This document shows, piece after piece, positions 25,636 through 34,781 of a DNA stretch of 37,997 bases. Positions within the stretch are counted from its first letter, which is position 1; every line of letters starts with the position of its first letter. Made by a program: the position numbers and the translations under genes. Source of the stretch: Microbulbifer donghaiensis (GTDB lineage: Bacteria; Pseudomonadota; Gammaproteobacteria; Pseudomonadales; Cellvibrionaceae); assembly GCF_900129095.1 (NCBI RefSeq), contig NZ_FQVA01000010.1, forward strand, positions 1-37,997, in the 5' to 3' direction. Under the pieces are notes generated by a model. That model had not been told where the DNA came from. It did no database searches and was given only the letters and a program-made list of their open reading frames with translations.

Positions 25636-26261
25636 CTCTCGGATTCGCGGTGAGGCACGCCGCTGTGAAAACGGAACTCGCCGTCACCCCCTTCGACCAA
25701 CTGCCGCTCCACCGCCAACAACGCCTGTATGCGCGGCTCGATGTCCTCGGCGGTCGCCTTCTGTGCCAGGGTCAAATAGTCGCGGAAATGGCGCGCCTCT
25801 GACTTGAGCAGCGACAGATAAAACTTTTGCAGTTCTTCGTCCAGGTGCGGCGCGATACGCGCGAAACGCTCGCAGGAACGCGCCTCGATAATTGCGCCAC
25901 AAATCAGCGTATCCACCAGACGCCCCGGTTCGGCACTACGCACTTCGGCACGCAAACCGGCCGCATAGCGGGAGGCACTGATATGCGGGTAAGTGATACC
26001 GCGCTTCTTCATGATGGCCAGCACCTGTTCGAAATGGCGCAGCTCCTCCCGCGCCAGGCGCGACATCTTATTCAGCAGCTCGAAGTTGTCCAGATAGCGG
26101 AACATCAGGTTGAGCGCCGTGCCCGCCGCCTTCTTCTCGCAGTTGGCGTGGTCCACCAGCATCATCTCCGGCTCCGCCAACGCTGCCTCTACCCAGGCGT
26201 CCGGCGTCGGGCACAGCAGAAATTCATGAATGGCGGTCAGATCGGGGACTTGGGCGTTCAT
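25632..26261 (-). CDS. miaE: tRNA-(ms2io6A37) hydroxylase
   Basis: MiaE is a di-iron monooxygenase that hydroxylates ms2i6A at position 37 of tRNAs reading U-starting codons. The 209-aa four-helix protein has the expected ligands: Glu42 in DHANCEKKAAGTALN, Glu73/His76 in EELRHF, Glu126 in IIEARSCERF and Glu155/His158 in SEARHF. Length is normal. The last codons and stop run into a REP-like arm. Confidence 0.92.
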   Translation of the reverse strand: MNAQVPDLTAIHEFLLCPTPDAWVEAALAEPEMMLVDHANCEKKAAGTALNLMFRYLDNFELLNKMSRLAREELRHFEQVLAIMKKRGITYPHISASRYAAGLRAEVRSAEPGRLVDTLICGAIIEARSCERFARIAPHLDEELQKFYLSLLKSEARHFRDYLTLAQKATAEDIEPRIQALLAVERQLVEGGDGEFRFHSGVPHRESER

Positions 26262-26337
26262 ACGGCGAATGGCTCGGTCAGGCGCTGGGCTGTGGAAAGC
26301 GCGGGATTATAGCCGCAAGGCACGGGAATAGCAGGTT

Positions 26338-27084
26338 TCAGTGCCGCGCCGGAGCCTCGGGCTTCATCGGCAGCAGGCCACAGTGCTCCGCCACCTCGTC
26401 GCGATACTTGAGCCAGCCGTGCAAGACCTGCCCCATCCACTGCAATACCTTGGGCCGCGCCGCTTCATCGACAAAATCCAGCATCAGGTGCCAGGCCGCC
26501 TTGCGGTGACCGCCTTCCACCTGGTGATGGACCCGGCTCAGGGCGAGATTCTCCACCGGCAAGCCGTAATGCTTGACCAGCGGATGTTCGGAAGCCGCAA
26601 ACTGCGGGCGCCGGGGGTGGCCCGGTTCCAACTCACCGCGCTCATATTGCGTCCCCTCGAGAAACAGCGTGGTGACGGCGGCCGCGATCTCCCAGCCTCG
26701 CCCAGAGGTAGCCTCGTCCAAAATCGCGCGGAACTCCGCCGCTGCCGGCAATAACGCAACCTGCTTGAACCGGTCTAGGTTCATGCCGAGACCGCGCGGG
26801 TACTCGAGAAACAGCTCCGGGTGCGGTATGCCGCCGCTCAAGCCCCCGGTTTCTTCTTCGTAGATATTCTCCGCCAGCTCCCGCCGTACCGCGGCGATCG
26901 GGCACTGGATATAGGCGCGCCCCAGCAGAATCGGGAAATCCCGCACATAGGTGCCGTACTCCTGCTCCAGATGGATATGCAGCAGGTCCCTGGGCACCTG
27001 CCCCGCAGTAAACGCCGGCCAGGCCCAATGCACCTTGCGCTCCATTACATGCAGGAGCGCCTCTTTGAATTCGCAGCGGTTCAT
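26338..27084 (-). CDS. Haem-oxygenase-like di-iron protein (TenA/PqqC-like)
   Basis: The 248-aa helical protein has HIHLEQEYGTYVRDFPILLG, RRELAENIYEEETG, HPELFLEYPRGLG and VHHQVEGGHRKAAWHLMLDF. These Glu/His-rich helices are those of PqqC/TenA-related iron-containing oxidases (CADD/HDO type). No thiamin or PQQ genes are nearby, so the substrate cannot be named. It lies 76 bases upstream of miaE on the same strand. Confidence 0.78.
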   Translation of the reverse strand: MNRCEFKEALLHVMERKVHWAWPAFTAGQVPRDLLHIHLEQEYGTYVRDFPILLGRAYIQCPIAAVRRELAENIYEEETGGLSGGIPHPELFLEYPRGLGMNLDRFKQVALLPAAAEFRAILDEATSGRGWEIAAAVTTLFLEGTQYERGELEPGHPRRPQFAASEHPLVKHYGLPVENLALSRVHHQVEGGHRKAAWHLMLDFVDEAARPKVLQWMGQVLHGWLKYRDEVAEHCGLLPMKPEAPARH

Positions 27085-27187
27085 GGCGGCAATGGTAGGC
27101 AGGCGGCCGGCCGCACGGTAGTTCCCGCTGTTGGCCCAAGCGCTGGAATTTGGCAGGGGGATAGATCGGTGGTCGGTTTCTGATTAT

Positions 27188-27216
27188 TTGATAACGGCTT
27201 ATTAAGTGGATTAATA
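27188..27216 (+). promoter_or_regulatory. Probable sigma-70 promoter of the tus-like gene
   Basis: TTGATA (27188-27193), a 17-base spacer and TTAATA (27211-27216) lie 30 bases before the start codon. The match is good, but it is a motif call only. Confidence 0.55.
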
Positions 27217-27246
27217 TTTGCGATACACAACGCTGGAAATGCAATC

Positions 27247-28173
27247 ATGACGGACCTCCGGAAGCTGGCAGCGGCAATCCCACCCTTGCTGGAGCAGCTC
27301 CATACCAGCGCCGCGGACCTGCACCAGTCACTGGCGCAACTGCAGGATGCCCCCAGAAACTGGCAGCACTACCTGTTGCAACCGGCCTTTGCCCGCGATG
27401 CGGCCGAGCGTCTCGGTGTTTCCTTTGAGCAACCATTCGCCCTGGCCGGAGCACTGTTTGCACAGCTGGATTACTGCGACCCGCTCGACGCGGCCGGTGA
27501 TGCCCGCGCTACTCTGCAGATTCCGGGACTGCTGGCGGTGCCCACTGCCACCATCGCGGCCGCCGAACAACTGAATGCAGACAAGGATGCATTCGCCAGG
27601 GCCGTGGCCGCGTACAAGGAGGCCCTGAGCGACCGCCCCGCCCTGGAGCGGGACCGCAACCTGCGCGAACTACTCGCCAACGCCGGCCATCCCCGCGCCC
27701 ACCTGCGCCAGTGCTATCGCCAGGTACTGTTGTGTGAGGAGCGACCGGATGCCATCGCCCTGTCCTGGATCAAGGCGCGCAAGTCGATCCGCAAGGTGAC
27801 GGTGCAGTGGTGTGAGAAAAAACTCGTACAGCTGGACCCGCAGGGTTCCGACCCGGGCATCCAGTATCAACGGCAACTGCTGGCCGGGCTGCACAAGCGT
27901 CAGCATGAAGATCTGCGCCAGGTACAGGTCCAGAGCCGACCCAACCTGCAGGTGGCGGAAATCTTCCGCACGCGCGACGGCGAGATATACCGTCAGGTAG
28001 GCTACGCGGCCATGCCCGTATTGGTGCCCGGAGATGATAGTGGCCAGCTGCCGGACTTTACCCGCGTGGACCACCAGCCGAGCCTGAGCCGACGCCGGCA
28101 GCGGCGCGACCTCGCCCTGTCATCGGAGCCTTTTTTGCCGGCGCTGCGGGTATTTCTGCGGGAGCCCCGCTGA
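27247..28173 (+). CDS. tus: Tus-like DNA replication terminus site-binding protein
   Basis: Tus binds Ter sites and stops replication forks from one side. The 308-aa protein is the same size as E. coli Tus (309 aa) and aligns in the same order. Matching segments are IPGLLAVPTATIAAAEQLNA, LRQCYRQVLLCEERPDAIAL followed by SWIKARKSIRKVT, and LQVAEIFRTRDGEIYRQVGY, ending with the basic LSRRRQRRDLALSSEP. Similarity is moderate, so the call rests on the overall pattern. Its presence suggests, but does not prove, that this window lies toward the chromosome terminus. Confidence 0.75.
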   Translation: MTDLRKLAAAIPPLLEQLHTSAADLHQSLAQLQDAPRNWQHYLLQPAFARDAAERLGVSFEQPFALAGALFAQLDYCDPLDAAGDARATLQIPGLLAVPTATIAAAEQLNADKDAFARAVAAYKEALSDRPALERDRNLRELLANAGHPRAHLRQCYRQVLLCEERPDAIALSWIKARKSIRKVTVQWCEKKLVQLDPQGSDPGIQYQRQLLAGLHKRQHEDLRQVQVQSRPNLQVAEIFRTRDGEIYRQVGYAAMPVLVPGDDSGQLPDFTRVDHQPSLSRRRQRRDLALSSEPFLPALRVFLREPR

Positions 28174-28187
28174 GCGGAAGGGAAAAG

Positions 28188-28209
28188 GAGCCGGAAAACA
28201 CTCCGGCTC
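28188..28209 (+). terminator. Terminator-like hairpin after the tus-like gene
   Basis: The 7-bp stem gagccgg/ccggctc with an A-rich loop lies 15 bases past the stop, between convergent genes. The T-run is poor. Confidence 0.55.
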
Positions 28210-28241
28210 TGCTAAGCGTTCAGGCCAAACAGCACCGGTAT

Positions 28242-28784
28242 TCAATTGTCGCCGCCCTGTCGCGAGCGCCGACGGATATCCGCGATTTCCTGTTCGCTCA
28301 GCCCCAGTGACTGCAAAAACTCCCGGTGCGCCTCAGGCGCATCGCGCTCAAACGCGGCGTGCCAGCGCCGCCGACCGAGCTGATCCATACCGGCCTCTTC
28401 AAGCATCGCCACCCACTGGGCCACATCGACATTCGGCGCAGCCTCGCCGCCGCGCCCGAGCAGCTGCACGACCAGTTTCTGCTGTGCGCGCAGCCGCGCG
28501 ATTTCTTCGTTGAGCGCGGCCAGCTGTTGCTCCAGCGCCACCTCTACCCTGCCCCCGGATTCACTGTCGAGAATGTCGCAGATCGCCTGGAGCGACAGGC
28601 CAGCGTTGCGGAAAGTTGCTATGCGCTCCATGCGCGCCATTTCCCGCTCGCCGTAGAGCCGGTAGCCGCTGTCGCTGGTGCTCGCCGGTGTCAGCAGGCC
28701 GACACGGTCGTAATAGAGCAGCGTCGAGCGGGACAAATTGAAGCGCCTGGCGAAGGCAGTAATGGTCAGCATCGAGTTACTCAT
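28242..28784 (-). CDS. MerR-family transcriptional regulator
   Basis: The 180-aa protein has an N-terminal winged HTH (LTITAFARRFNLSRSTLLYY, DRVGLLTPASTSDSGYRLY), a dimerisation helix (EEIARLRAQQKLVVQLL) and a C-terminal effector part. There are no metal-binding cysteines, so it is not a metal sensor of the MerR/CueR type. It starts one base after the preceding gene's stop (TGATATG), so the two form an operon and the partner is the likely functional associate. Confidence 0.9.
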   Translation of the reverse strand: MSNSMLTITAFARRFNLSRSTLLYYDRVGLLTPASTSDSGYRLYGEREMARMERIATFRNAGLSLQAICDILDSESGGRVEVALEQQLAALNEEIARLRAQQKLVVQLLGRGGEAAPNVDVAQWVAMLEEAGMDQLGRRRWHAAFERDAPEAHREFLQSLGLSEQEIADIRRRSRQGGDN

Positions 28785-28785
28785 A

Positions 28786-29187
28786 TCAGTCCAACGGCAC
28801 CAGATCCGGTTCGACCCAGCGGCTCCGAGCTTCTGCCGAATTCAGGCACTCGTCACTGTAATGATGCGCCAACAGACCGCGGGCATCACTGAGCAAATCG
28901 GCATTGGCGGCAAGGAATGATGCGAAATCGGACCCGTCACCGCTTTTCATGCGTCCGGCCATAATCCGCACCAGCGCCTCACTGACCGTATGGTGAAATT
29001 TATCCCTGGCGCCCAACGCAATCGCCAGGCTGCGGATGCCCGCACACACCCGATCACAGGCCTCCCGCAGCGGGTAGCGACCCAAATACAGCCAGGCGAT
29101 GCGCAGGTGGCCGCGGTGATCAAAGTGCCCTGCTGCCAGGGTCTGGTCGCGAAATTGCGCCAGAAATATCGCATCGTCGATTTCCAT
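28786..29187 (-). CDS. Conserved hypothetical protein paired with the MerR regulator
   Basis: The 133-aa protein has FDHRGHLRIAWLYLGRYPL, CAGIRSLAIALGARDKFHHT and a C-terminal HHYSDECLNSAEARSRWVEPD. I recall such small H-rich helical proteins in many bacteria, of unknown function. The clustered His residues may bind metal, but this is inference. GGAGAG precedes ATG 29187. It is the first gene of the pair with the MerR regulator. Confidence 0.78.
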   Translation of the reverse strand: MEIDDAIFLAQFRDQTLAAGHFDHRGHLRIAWLYLGRYPLREACDRVCAGIRSLAIALGARDKFHHTVSEALVRIMAGRMKSGDGSDFASFLAANADLLSDARGLLAHHYSDECLNSAEARSRWVEPDLVPLD

Positions 29188-29396
29188 GGTTTATCTCTCC
29201 AGCCAGGTGAACGCGGCCAGCTTCAACTGTGAAGCTGTAGACGGGTCAACGATAAATCGGGCTGTGTTCGAGCGGTGCAGGAATAAATGGGCGAAACCTA
29301 TTTACCAGATCGGTAGAGACAGCCTGAAGCAAACAATACCGTTCGAATTCCTCGAAGGAGCAACTAAGCGCCCGCATGCAGAACAGCGTTAAAGGA

Positions 29397-29852
29397 TCAG
29401 ACTACAGCCAGTCCCGGGGCGACAAAACGCTGGTAATAGGCCACCGACAGCGCGTAAAAATCGTCATCGATGCGTTTGCGCAGCTCCACCAGCGACACGT
29501 CGCGTGCCTGGGGGGTCAACTGCAAGCCGTAGTCGCGCGGGTTATCGATTTGGCTGGCGCCGGCACGCAGTAACTCGAATACCCAGCAATAGGGATTCTG
29601 CTCCTCGTTGAAGCGGATCTGCTGGTGACGCAACTGCGCCAGCAGCAGCTTCTGATCGACGATCTCCAGCTGGCTGCGCACCGCATTGACCAGGTACCCC
29701 TCGCGGCGCTCGGCGATAATGCGCCGTTGCTCCTCGGAGTAGGCGTTCCAGTCGATCACCTCGTGGGCAAAGCGCTTGCAACCGCGGCAGACATCATCGC
29801 CGATACCGGTGGAGCAGACGCCAATGCAGGGGGTGCGCACCTTTTTGTACAT
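29397..29852 (-). CDS. DUF1289 family protein with Cys cluster
   Basis: The 151-aa protein begins with the DUF1289 motif TPCIGVCSTGIGDDVCRGCKR (four Cys as CxxxC and CxxC), followed by W-AYS-EQRR and a helical C-terminal extension (LLLAQLRHQQIRFNEEQNP). Most DUF1289 proteins are much shorter, so the extension of about 90 residues is unusual but known in gammaproteobacteria. ATG 29852 is preferred to the TTG just before it. It is divergent from acnB. Confidence 0.85.
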   Translation of the reverse strand: MYKKVRTPCIGVCSTGIGDDVCRGCKRFAHEVIDWNAYSEEQRRIIAERREGYLVNAVRSQLEIVDQKLLLAQLRHQQIRFNEEQNPYCWVFELLRAGASQIDNPRDYGLQLTPQARDVSLVELRKRIDDDFYALSVAYYQRFVAPGLAVV

Positions 29853-29920
29853 CAAATAACCAAATCAGTTTGCACAGGCTGAAATCAGCCTGAAATGAGG
29901 TAGGAGAATTTTGACCGGTA

Positions 29921-29992
29921 GACTATTTTGTTTGGATTCCGAAAGGAAGCGCATCGCCCACGAATCGACCAAAATTCACCAAACAAATAGTC
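29921..29992. repeat. Long-spaced inverted repeat in the acnB upstream region
   Basis: The arms gactattttgtttgg (29921-29935) and ccaaacaaatagtc (29979-29992) match except for one extra T. Just inside and outside lie gaattttgacc and gaccaaaattc, which also pair. It occupies the middle of the 310-bp gap between DUF1289 and acnB and could be an operator or a remnant of a mobile repeat. Confidence 0.65.
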
Positions 29993-30026
29993 GCAATTCG
30001 CGTAAGTTATTGATTTTTCAATAAAC

Positions 30027-30055
30027 TTAACAGCATTACGGCTTTGCTGTAGAAT
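30027..30055 (+). promoter_or_regulatory. Probable acnB promoter
   Basis: TTAACA (30027-30032), a 17-base spacer and TAGAAT (30050-30055) lie about 108 bases before the acnB start. The spacer itself holds a small palindrome (cagca...tgctg). The leader that follows has a tcccg/cggga hairpin at about 30090-30115. Confidence 0.65.
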
Positions 30056-30162
30056 TCGCCACCCGCCTCCAGCGGCCACGAATAAAAAAATCCCGGCACC
30101 GAAAACGATCGGGAATTCCGCCTGCTGTTGGTGCCACCCCACATACCAAGAGGGACATATCC

Positions 30163-32778
30163 GTGCTTGAAGCCTATCGCAAACACGTCGCCGAGCGCGC
30201 CGAACAGGGTATTCCGCCGAAGCCGCTCAATGCCGAGCAAGTAGCTGGCCTGGTTGAACTGCTGAAGAACCCGCCCGCCGGCGAAGAACAGGAACTGGTA
30301 GAACTGCTCACCCACCGCGTACCGCCGGGTGTGGACGAGGCCGCTTACGTCAAAGCCGGCTTCCTGTCTGCCATCGTCAAAGGCGAAGCCGAGTCCCCGC
30401 TGATCGATCGCGAGCACGCGATCAAGCTGCTGGGCCAGATGCTGGGCGGCTACAACATCTCCACCCTGGTTGAACTGCTGGACGACAAAGACCTGGGCGA
30501 GCTGGCTGCCGAGCAGCTGAAAGGCACCCTGCTGATGTTCGACGCCTTCCACGATGTGGAAGAGAAAGCCAAAGCCGGCAACGAACACGCCAAGGCCGTG
30601 ATTCAGTCCTGGGCCGAGGGCGAGTGGTTCACCAAGCGCGACAAGGTGCCGGAAAGCATCAAGGTTGCCGTCTTCAAGGTCACCGGCGAAACCAACACCG
30701 ACGACCTGTCCCCTGCCCCGGATGCCTGGTCGCGCCCGGATATCCCGCTGCACGCGCTGGCCATGTACAAGATGACCCGCGACGGCCTGGAGCCGCAAGA
30801 GCACGGCGTCACCGGCCCGTTGAAGCAGATCGAAGAAGTGAAAGCCAAGGGCCTGCCGGTCGCCTTCGTCGGTGACGTGGTCGGCACCGGTTCCTCCCGT
30901 AAGTCCGCCACCAACTCCGTACTGTGGTTCTTCGGTGAAGACCTGCCGGGCGTGCCCAACAAGAAAGGCGGCGGTATCTGTATCGGTGGCAAAGTAGCAC
31001 CGATCTTCTACAACACCATGGAAGACGCCGGCGCGCTGGTATTCGAAGCGCCGGTCGACGACCTGAACATGGGCGACGTGATCGAGATACGCCCCTACGA
31101 CGGCAAGATCCTGGCTGAAGACGGCAAAGTCCTGTCCGAGTTCGAACTGAAGTCCGACGTACTGCTGGACGAAGTTCAGGCTGGCGGCCGTATCAACCTG
31201 ATCATCGGCCGCGGCCTCACCGGCAAGGCCCGTGAATCCCTCGGCCTCGGCGCTTCCGACCTGTTCCGCACGCCGGAGCAACCTGCCGACACCGGCAAGG
31301 GCTACACCCTGGCGCAGAAAATGGTTGGCAAGGCCTGTGGCGTTGACGGTATTCGCCCCGGCACCTACTGCGAGCCGAAGATGACCACCGTTGGCTCTCA
31401 GGACACCACCGGCCCGATGACCCGCGACGAACTGAAAGACCTGGCGTGCCTGGGCTTCTCCGCGGACCTCACCATGCAGTCTTTCTGTCACACCGCCGCT
31501 TACCCGAAGCCGGTGGACATCGACACCCAGCACACCCTGCCCGACTTCATCATGAACCGCGGCGGCGTATCCCTGCGCCCGGGTGACGGCATCATCCACA
31601 GCTGGCTGAACCGCATGCTGCTGCCCGACACTGTCGGTACCGGCGGCGACTCCCACACCCGCTTCCCGATGGGCATCTCCTTCCCGGCCGGTTCCGGCCT
31701 GGTAGCCTTCGCCGCTGCTACCGGCGTTATGCCGCTGGATATGCCGGAGTCCGTACTGGTGCGCTTCAAGGGCGAAATGCAGCCGGGCATCACCCTGCGT
31801 GACCTGGTACACGCCATCCCCTACTACGCGATCCAGCAGGGCCTGCTGACCGTCGAGAAGAAAGGCAAGAAGAACATCTTCTCCGGCCGCATCCTCGAGA
31901 TCGAAGGCCTGGACAACCTGACCGTCGAGCAGGCGTTCGAGCTGTCCGACGCCTCCGCCGAGCGCTCCGCTGCTGGCTGTACCATCAAGCTGCCGGAAGA
32001 CGCCATCGCCGAGTACCTGCGCTCCAACATCACCCTACTGCGCTGGATGATCGCCGAGGGCTACGGCTCCAAGCGCACCCTGGAGCGCCGCGCACGCGCC
32101 ATGGAAGAGTGGCTGGAGAAACCGGAACTGATGAGTGCCGACGCCGACGCCGAGTACACTGCGGTGATCGAAATCGACCTGGCCGAAGTGAAAGAGCCGA
32201 TCGTATGTGCTCCGAACGACCCGGACGACGCGCGCCTGCTCTCTTCAGTAGCCGGCGACAAGGTGGACGAGGTATTCCTCGGCTCCTGCATGACCAACAT
32301 CGGTCACTTCCGCGCCGCGGGTAAACTGCTGCAGCAGCACAAGGGTGGCATCTCCACCCGCATGTGGATCGCTCCGCCCACCAAGATGGACGAGCACCAG
32401 CTGATGGAAGAAGGCTACTACAACATCTATGGCGCAGCCGGTGCCCGCACCGAAATGCCCGGATGCTCCCTGTGCATGGGTAACCAGGCGCGCGTGGCCC
32501 CGAACAGCACCGTGCTGTCCACCTCCACCCGTAACTTCCCGAACCGCCTCGGCGACGGTGCCAACGTGTACCTGACAAGCGCGGAACTGGCCTCTGTAGG
32601 TGCGATCCTGGGCAAGCTGCCGACTCCCGACGAGTACCAGCAGTACGCAGCCAACCTGGACTCTATGTCTGCGGAAATCTACCGCTACCTGAACTTCGAC
32701 CAGATTGAGGAATTCCAGAAATCTGCCGAAGAAGGCAAGCGTATCGCCGCCACTGAGATTCAGGATGTCGCCGTTTAA
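30163..32778 (+). CDS. acnB: Aconitate hydratase B (bifunctional with 2-methylisocitrate dehydratase)
   Basis: AcnB isomerises citrate to isocitrate in the TCA cycle. The 871-aa protein begins with the AcnB-specific HEAT-like domain ([20 protein letters not shown]), then the swivel domain and the catalytic domains. The [4Fe-4S] cysteines are in [15 protein letters not shown] (about 707) and [10 protein letters not shown] (about 767 and 770). Start is GTG 30163 with GAGGG 8 bases upstream. Length and motifs are complete. A partial second copy of its 3' third lies at 33876-34759. Confidence 0.97.
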   Translation: MLEAYRKHVAERAEQGIPPKPLNAEQVAGLVELLKNPPAGEEQELVELLTHRVPPGVDEAAYVKAGFLSAIVKGEAESPLIDREHAIKLLGQMLGGYNISTLVELLDDKDLGELAAEQLKGTLLMFDAFHDVEEKAKAGNEHAKAVIQSWAEGEWFTKRDKVPESIKVAVFKVTGETNTDDLSPAPDAWSRPDIPLHALAMYKMTRDGLEPQEHGVTGPLKQIEEVKAKGLPVAFVGDVVGTGSSRKSATNSVLWFFGEDLPGVPNKKGGGICIGGKVAPIFYNTMEDAGALVFEAPVDDLNMGDVIEIRPYDGKILAEDGKVLSEFELKSDVLLDEVQAGGRINLIIGRGLTGKARESLGLGASDLFRTPEQPADTGKGYTLAQKMVGKACGVDGIRPGTYCEPKMTTVGSQDTTGPMTRDELKDLACLGFSADLTMQSFCHTAAYPKPVDIDTQHTLPDFIMNRGGVSLRPGDGIIHSWLNRMLLPDTVGTGGDSHTRFPMGISFPAGSGLVAFAAATGVMPLDMPESVLVRFKGEMQPGITLRDLVHAIPYYAIQQGLLTVEKKGKKNIFSGRILEIEGLDNLTVEQAFELSDASAERSAAGCTIKLPEDAIAEYLRSNITLLRWMIAEGYGSKRTLERRARAMEEWLEKPELMSADADAEYTAVIEIDLAEVKEPIVCAPNDPDDARLLSSVAGDKVDEVFLGSCMTNIGHFRAAGKLLQQHKGGISTRMWIAPPTKMDEHQLMEEGYYNIYGAAGARTEMPGCSLCMGNQARVAPNSTVLSTSTRNFPNRLGDGANVYLTSAELASVGAILGKLPTPDEYQQYAANLDSMSAEIYRYLNFDQIEEFQKSAEEGKRIAATEIQDVAV

Positions 32779-32799
32779 GCGATAACCGATCTCACGAAA

Positions 32800-32829
32800 G
32801 AGCCCCGCCCTAACCGGCGGGGCTTTTTT
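32800..32829 (+). terminator. acnB terminator
   Basis: The stem agccccgcc/ggcggggct with a short loop is followed by six T. A copy of the same hairpin follows the acnB pseudogene. Confidence 0.92.
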
Positions 32830-32952
32830 GTATAATCTTCGCCTGAACACTTCCACAACACATTATGCAGCTTTTTACAGAAGTGCAGCCCCAATTCAAT
32901 TACGGTCATCAAAAGTCAATCATAGCGATGCACCAGAGGTCGGAAACGAGTG

Positions 32953-33804
32953 ATGAACAAGCTTATAAAGTTGGCTAAAGGAGCTCTAGCAAGAGCGCCT
33001 TTCAACGACCATCTTGCTCGGCCCGGCAGCAGCAAGGCGCCCCCAAGAATTTACTTTTGCCATATTCCAAAAAGTGCCGGCTCTTCAATTGCATCCGCAA
33101 TTCGAGATCAAGTTTATTCCCGCCACAACCTAGATGGATTTAACATTGACCCGCGAGCCAGTCTGCGAGCAGGAAAAGTTACAGAGAACTCACTGATGCA
33201 GGCTCGCGAAGTAATACTTGCCTACAATCTATCGGTAAAAGCCAACTTCTTCGGCAAAGGACACTGCTATTGCCGCCCGGGTCTGATTAAGGAGTTCGCC
33301 AGCCAATGGAACTTTATTACAGTCCTCAGAAACCCGATTGACCGGTGGATCTCCGAGTATGTTTATAACACTTACAAGCAGGGCGATTGGACAAAGAACG
33401 ACCTCCCCTTAAATGAATATCTAGAGTCCAGAAAAGCAGAAGCCGGAGGACAGCAATTAATCCGCTATTTCTCCAATTATTCTTTGAATTTTCGCTCTTC
33501 CCCGCGGGATCACATAGACGAAGCGCTTGAAAACCTATCCCGGTTTGCCATTGTAGGAACAATGGAAAATTTAGACACCTGGGCTGATGAGCTCATGAAA
33601 AAGTTTTCATTCGAAATTAAATTGCCCAGTATTAACAAGAGTCCGAGCAATCAAGCAGTAGAACAAATTCGATCAAACCCAGCTGTAATGAGAAAGATTG
33701 AAGACCTATGCAGGCACGATCTTGAACTCTACGATAAATTTACAGCGAAGCATGGAAATCTTTACTCCAATCCAAGCATTGATCCCGGCAAAGCGAGTGC
33801 TTAA
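32953..33804 (+). CDS. Sulfotransferase family protein (PAPS-dependent, putative)
   Basis: The 283-aa protein has the 5'-phosphosulfate-binding motif IYFCHIPKSAGSSIASAI near the N-terminus and the 3'-phosphate motif FITVLRNPIDRWISEYVYN, as in Sulfotransfer_2-type and heparan/chondroitin-like sulfotransferases. It should transfer sulfate from PAPS to a sugar or other acceptor. It has no signal peptide. It is visibly AT-richer than acnB and uses AT-ending codons, and it lies between acnB and a partial acnB copy, so it was probably acquired. ATG 32953 is chosen, with a GTG just before it. Confidence 0.83.
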   Translation: MNKLIKLAKGALARAPFNDHLARPGSSKAPPRIYFCHIPKSAGSSIASAIRDQVYSRHNLDGFNIDPRASLRAGKVTENSLMQAREVILAYNLSVKANFFGKGHCYCRPGLIKEFASQWNFITVLRNPIDRWISEYVYNTYKQGDWTKNDLPLNEYLESRKAEAGGQQLIRYFSNYSLNFRSSPRDHIDEALENLSRFAIVGTMENLDTWADELMKKFSFEIKLPSINKSPSNQAVEQIRSNPAVMRKIEDLCRHDLELYDKFTAKHGNLYSNPSIDPGKASA

Positions 33805-33875
33805 CCTATGCATATCGACCTGAACTACACAGCTAAGCAATCACACCTTTACATATAGGTCCCACGGTTATCTCC

Positions 33876-34759
33876 AGCACTACCCGATGGGCACGCTCTT
33901 TCCTGATGCTATCTAGCTGGTGTCCTTCGCTCTTTCCTCCAGCATGAGGCCTCGAGATATGGCGGAGTCCGACCGTGTGCGCGTCAAACGCCAGATGCAG
34001 CCAGCCATCGCCCTGCAATCCACTCCCTGTTACGCGATCCCGCAGGGCCTGCTGAAACAGGGAGATAGGCAACAAGAACATCTTGTGCCACATCCGCGAC
34101 ATAGAATGTCTGGACAACCAGACGATCGAGCAGGCTCACTAGCTGCCAGAACCCATCACCTCAGGCTGCAGCTTCAAACGCCCCCTGGGACGCCCTCACG
34201 CACCATGAAAGAGTTGCTGGCAAAGTTGACACTGGTGAATGGCAAAAAGAACGCCGAATACGCTTCAGAAATCGAAATCCCTCTAGCCGAAGTGAATTAG
34301 CCGATCGTGTTCATGCCGAACGATCTGGACAACGCCTGCCTGCTGAATGATGCCGCCAGCGACAAGGCAGTCGAGCATCAACTGATGGAAGAAGGCTACT
34401 ACAACATCTACGGCGCCGCCGGTGCCCGCACCGAGATGCCCGGATGCTCCCTGTGCATGGGTAACCAGGCGCGCATGGCCCCGAACAGCACCGTGCTGTC
34501 CACCTCCACCCGCAACTTCCCGAACCGCCTCGGCGACGGTGCCAACGTGTACCTGACCTCCGCGGAACTGGCCTCTGTGGGCGCGATCCTGGGCAAACTG
34601 CCGACTCCTGAAGAGTACCAGCAGTACGCGGCCAACCTGGACTCCATGTCTGCGGAAATCTACCGCTACCTGAACTTCGACCAGATTGAGGAATTCCAGA
34701 AATCTGCCGAAGAAGGCAAGCGCATCGCCGCCACTGAGATTCAGGATGTCGCTGTTTAA
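33876..34759 (+). pseudogene. acnB: Partial, mosaic acnB copy
   Basis: This segment aligns to acnB from about 31653 to its stop. The 5' half (to about 34375) is badly decayed, with frameshifts, stops and a deletion relative to 32255-32383, including loss of the GSCMTN cysteine region. From 34379 to the stop it is nearly identical to acnB ([32 protein letters not shown]), with most differences at silent positions. It cannot encode a working aconitase. The downstream terminator is duplicated as well. Confidence 0.9.
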
Positions 34760-34781
34760 GCGATAACGGATCTCACCTAAG

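Noticed and set aside
27217..27233. A true Ter site at the tus-like promoter
   Set aside because: Only the GTTGT core agrees with E. coli Ter; the conserved C and A-rich part does not. It is kept as a weak candidate in the findings, not as a feature.
30007..31812. 601-codon open frame antisense to acnB
   Set aside because: It is the shadow of a GC-rich, strongly biased gene. acnB on the plus strand has all aconitase motifs, and the antisense product shows low-complexity G/A/V/H composition and no family features.
33833..34117. Open frames over the decayed acnB segment
   Set aside because: Alignment with acnB explains this sequence, and the frames do not follow the ancestral reading frame.
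34307..34759. A functional 150-aa gene from the intact end of the acnB copy
   Set aside because: It is only the C-terminal slice of the aconitase catalytic region, lacking one Fe-S cysteine and the substrate site, and has no ribosome site at its first ATG.
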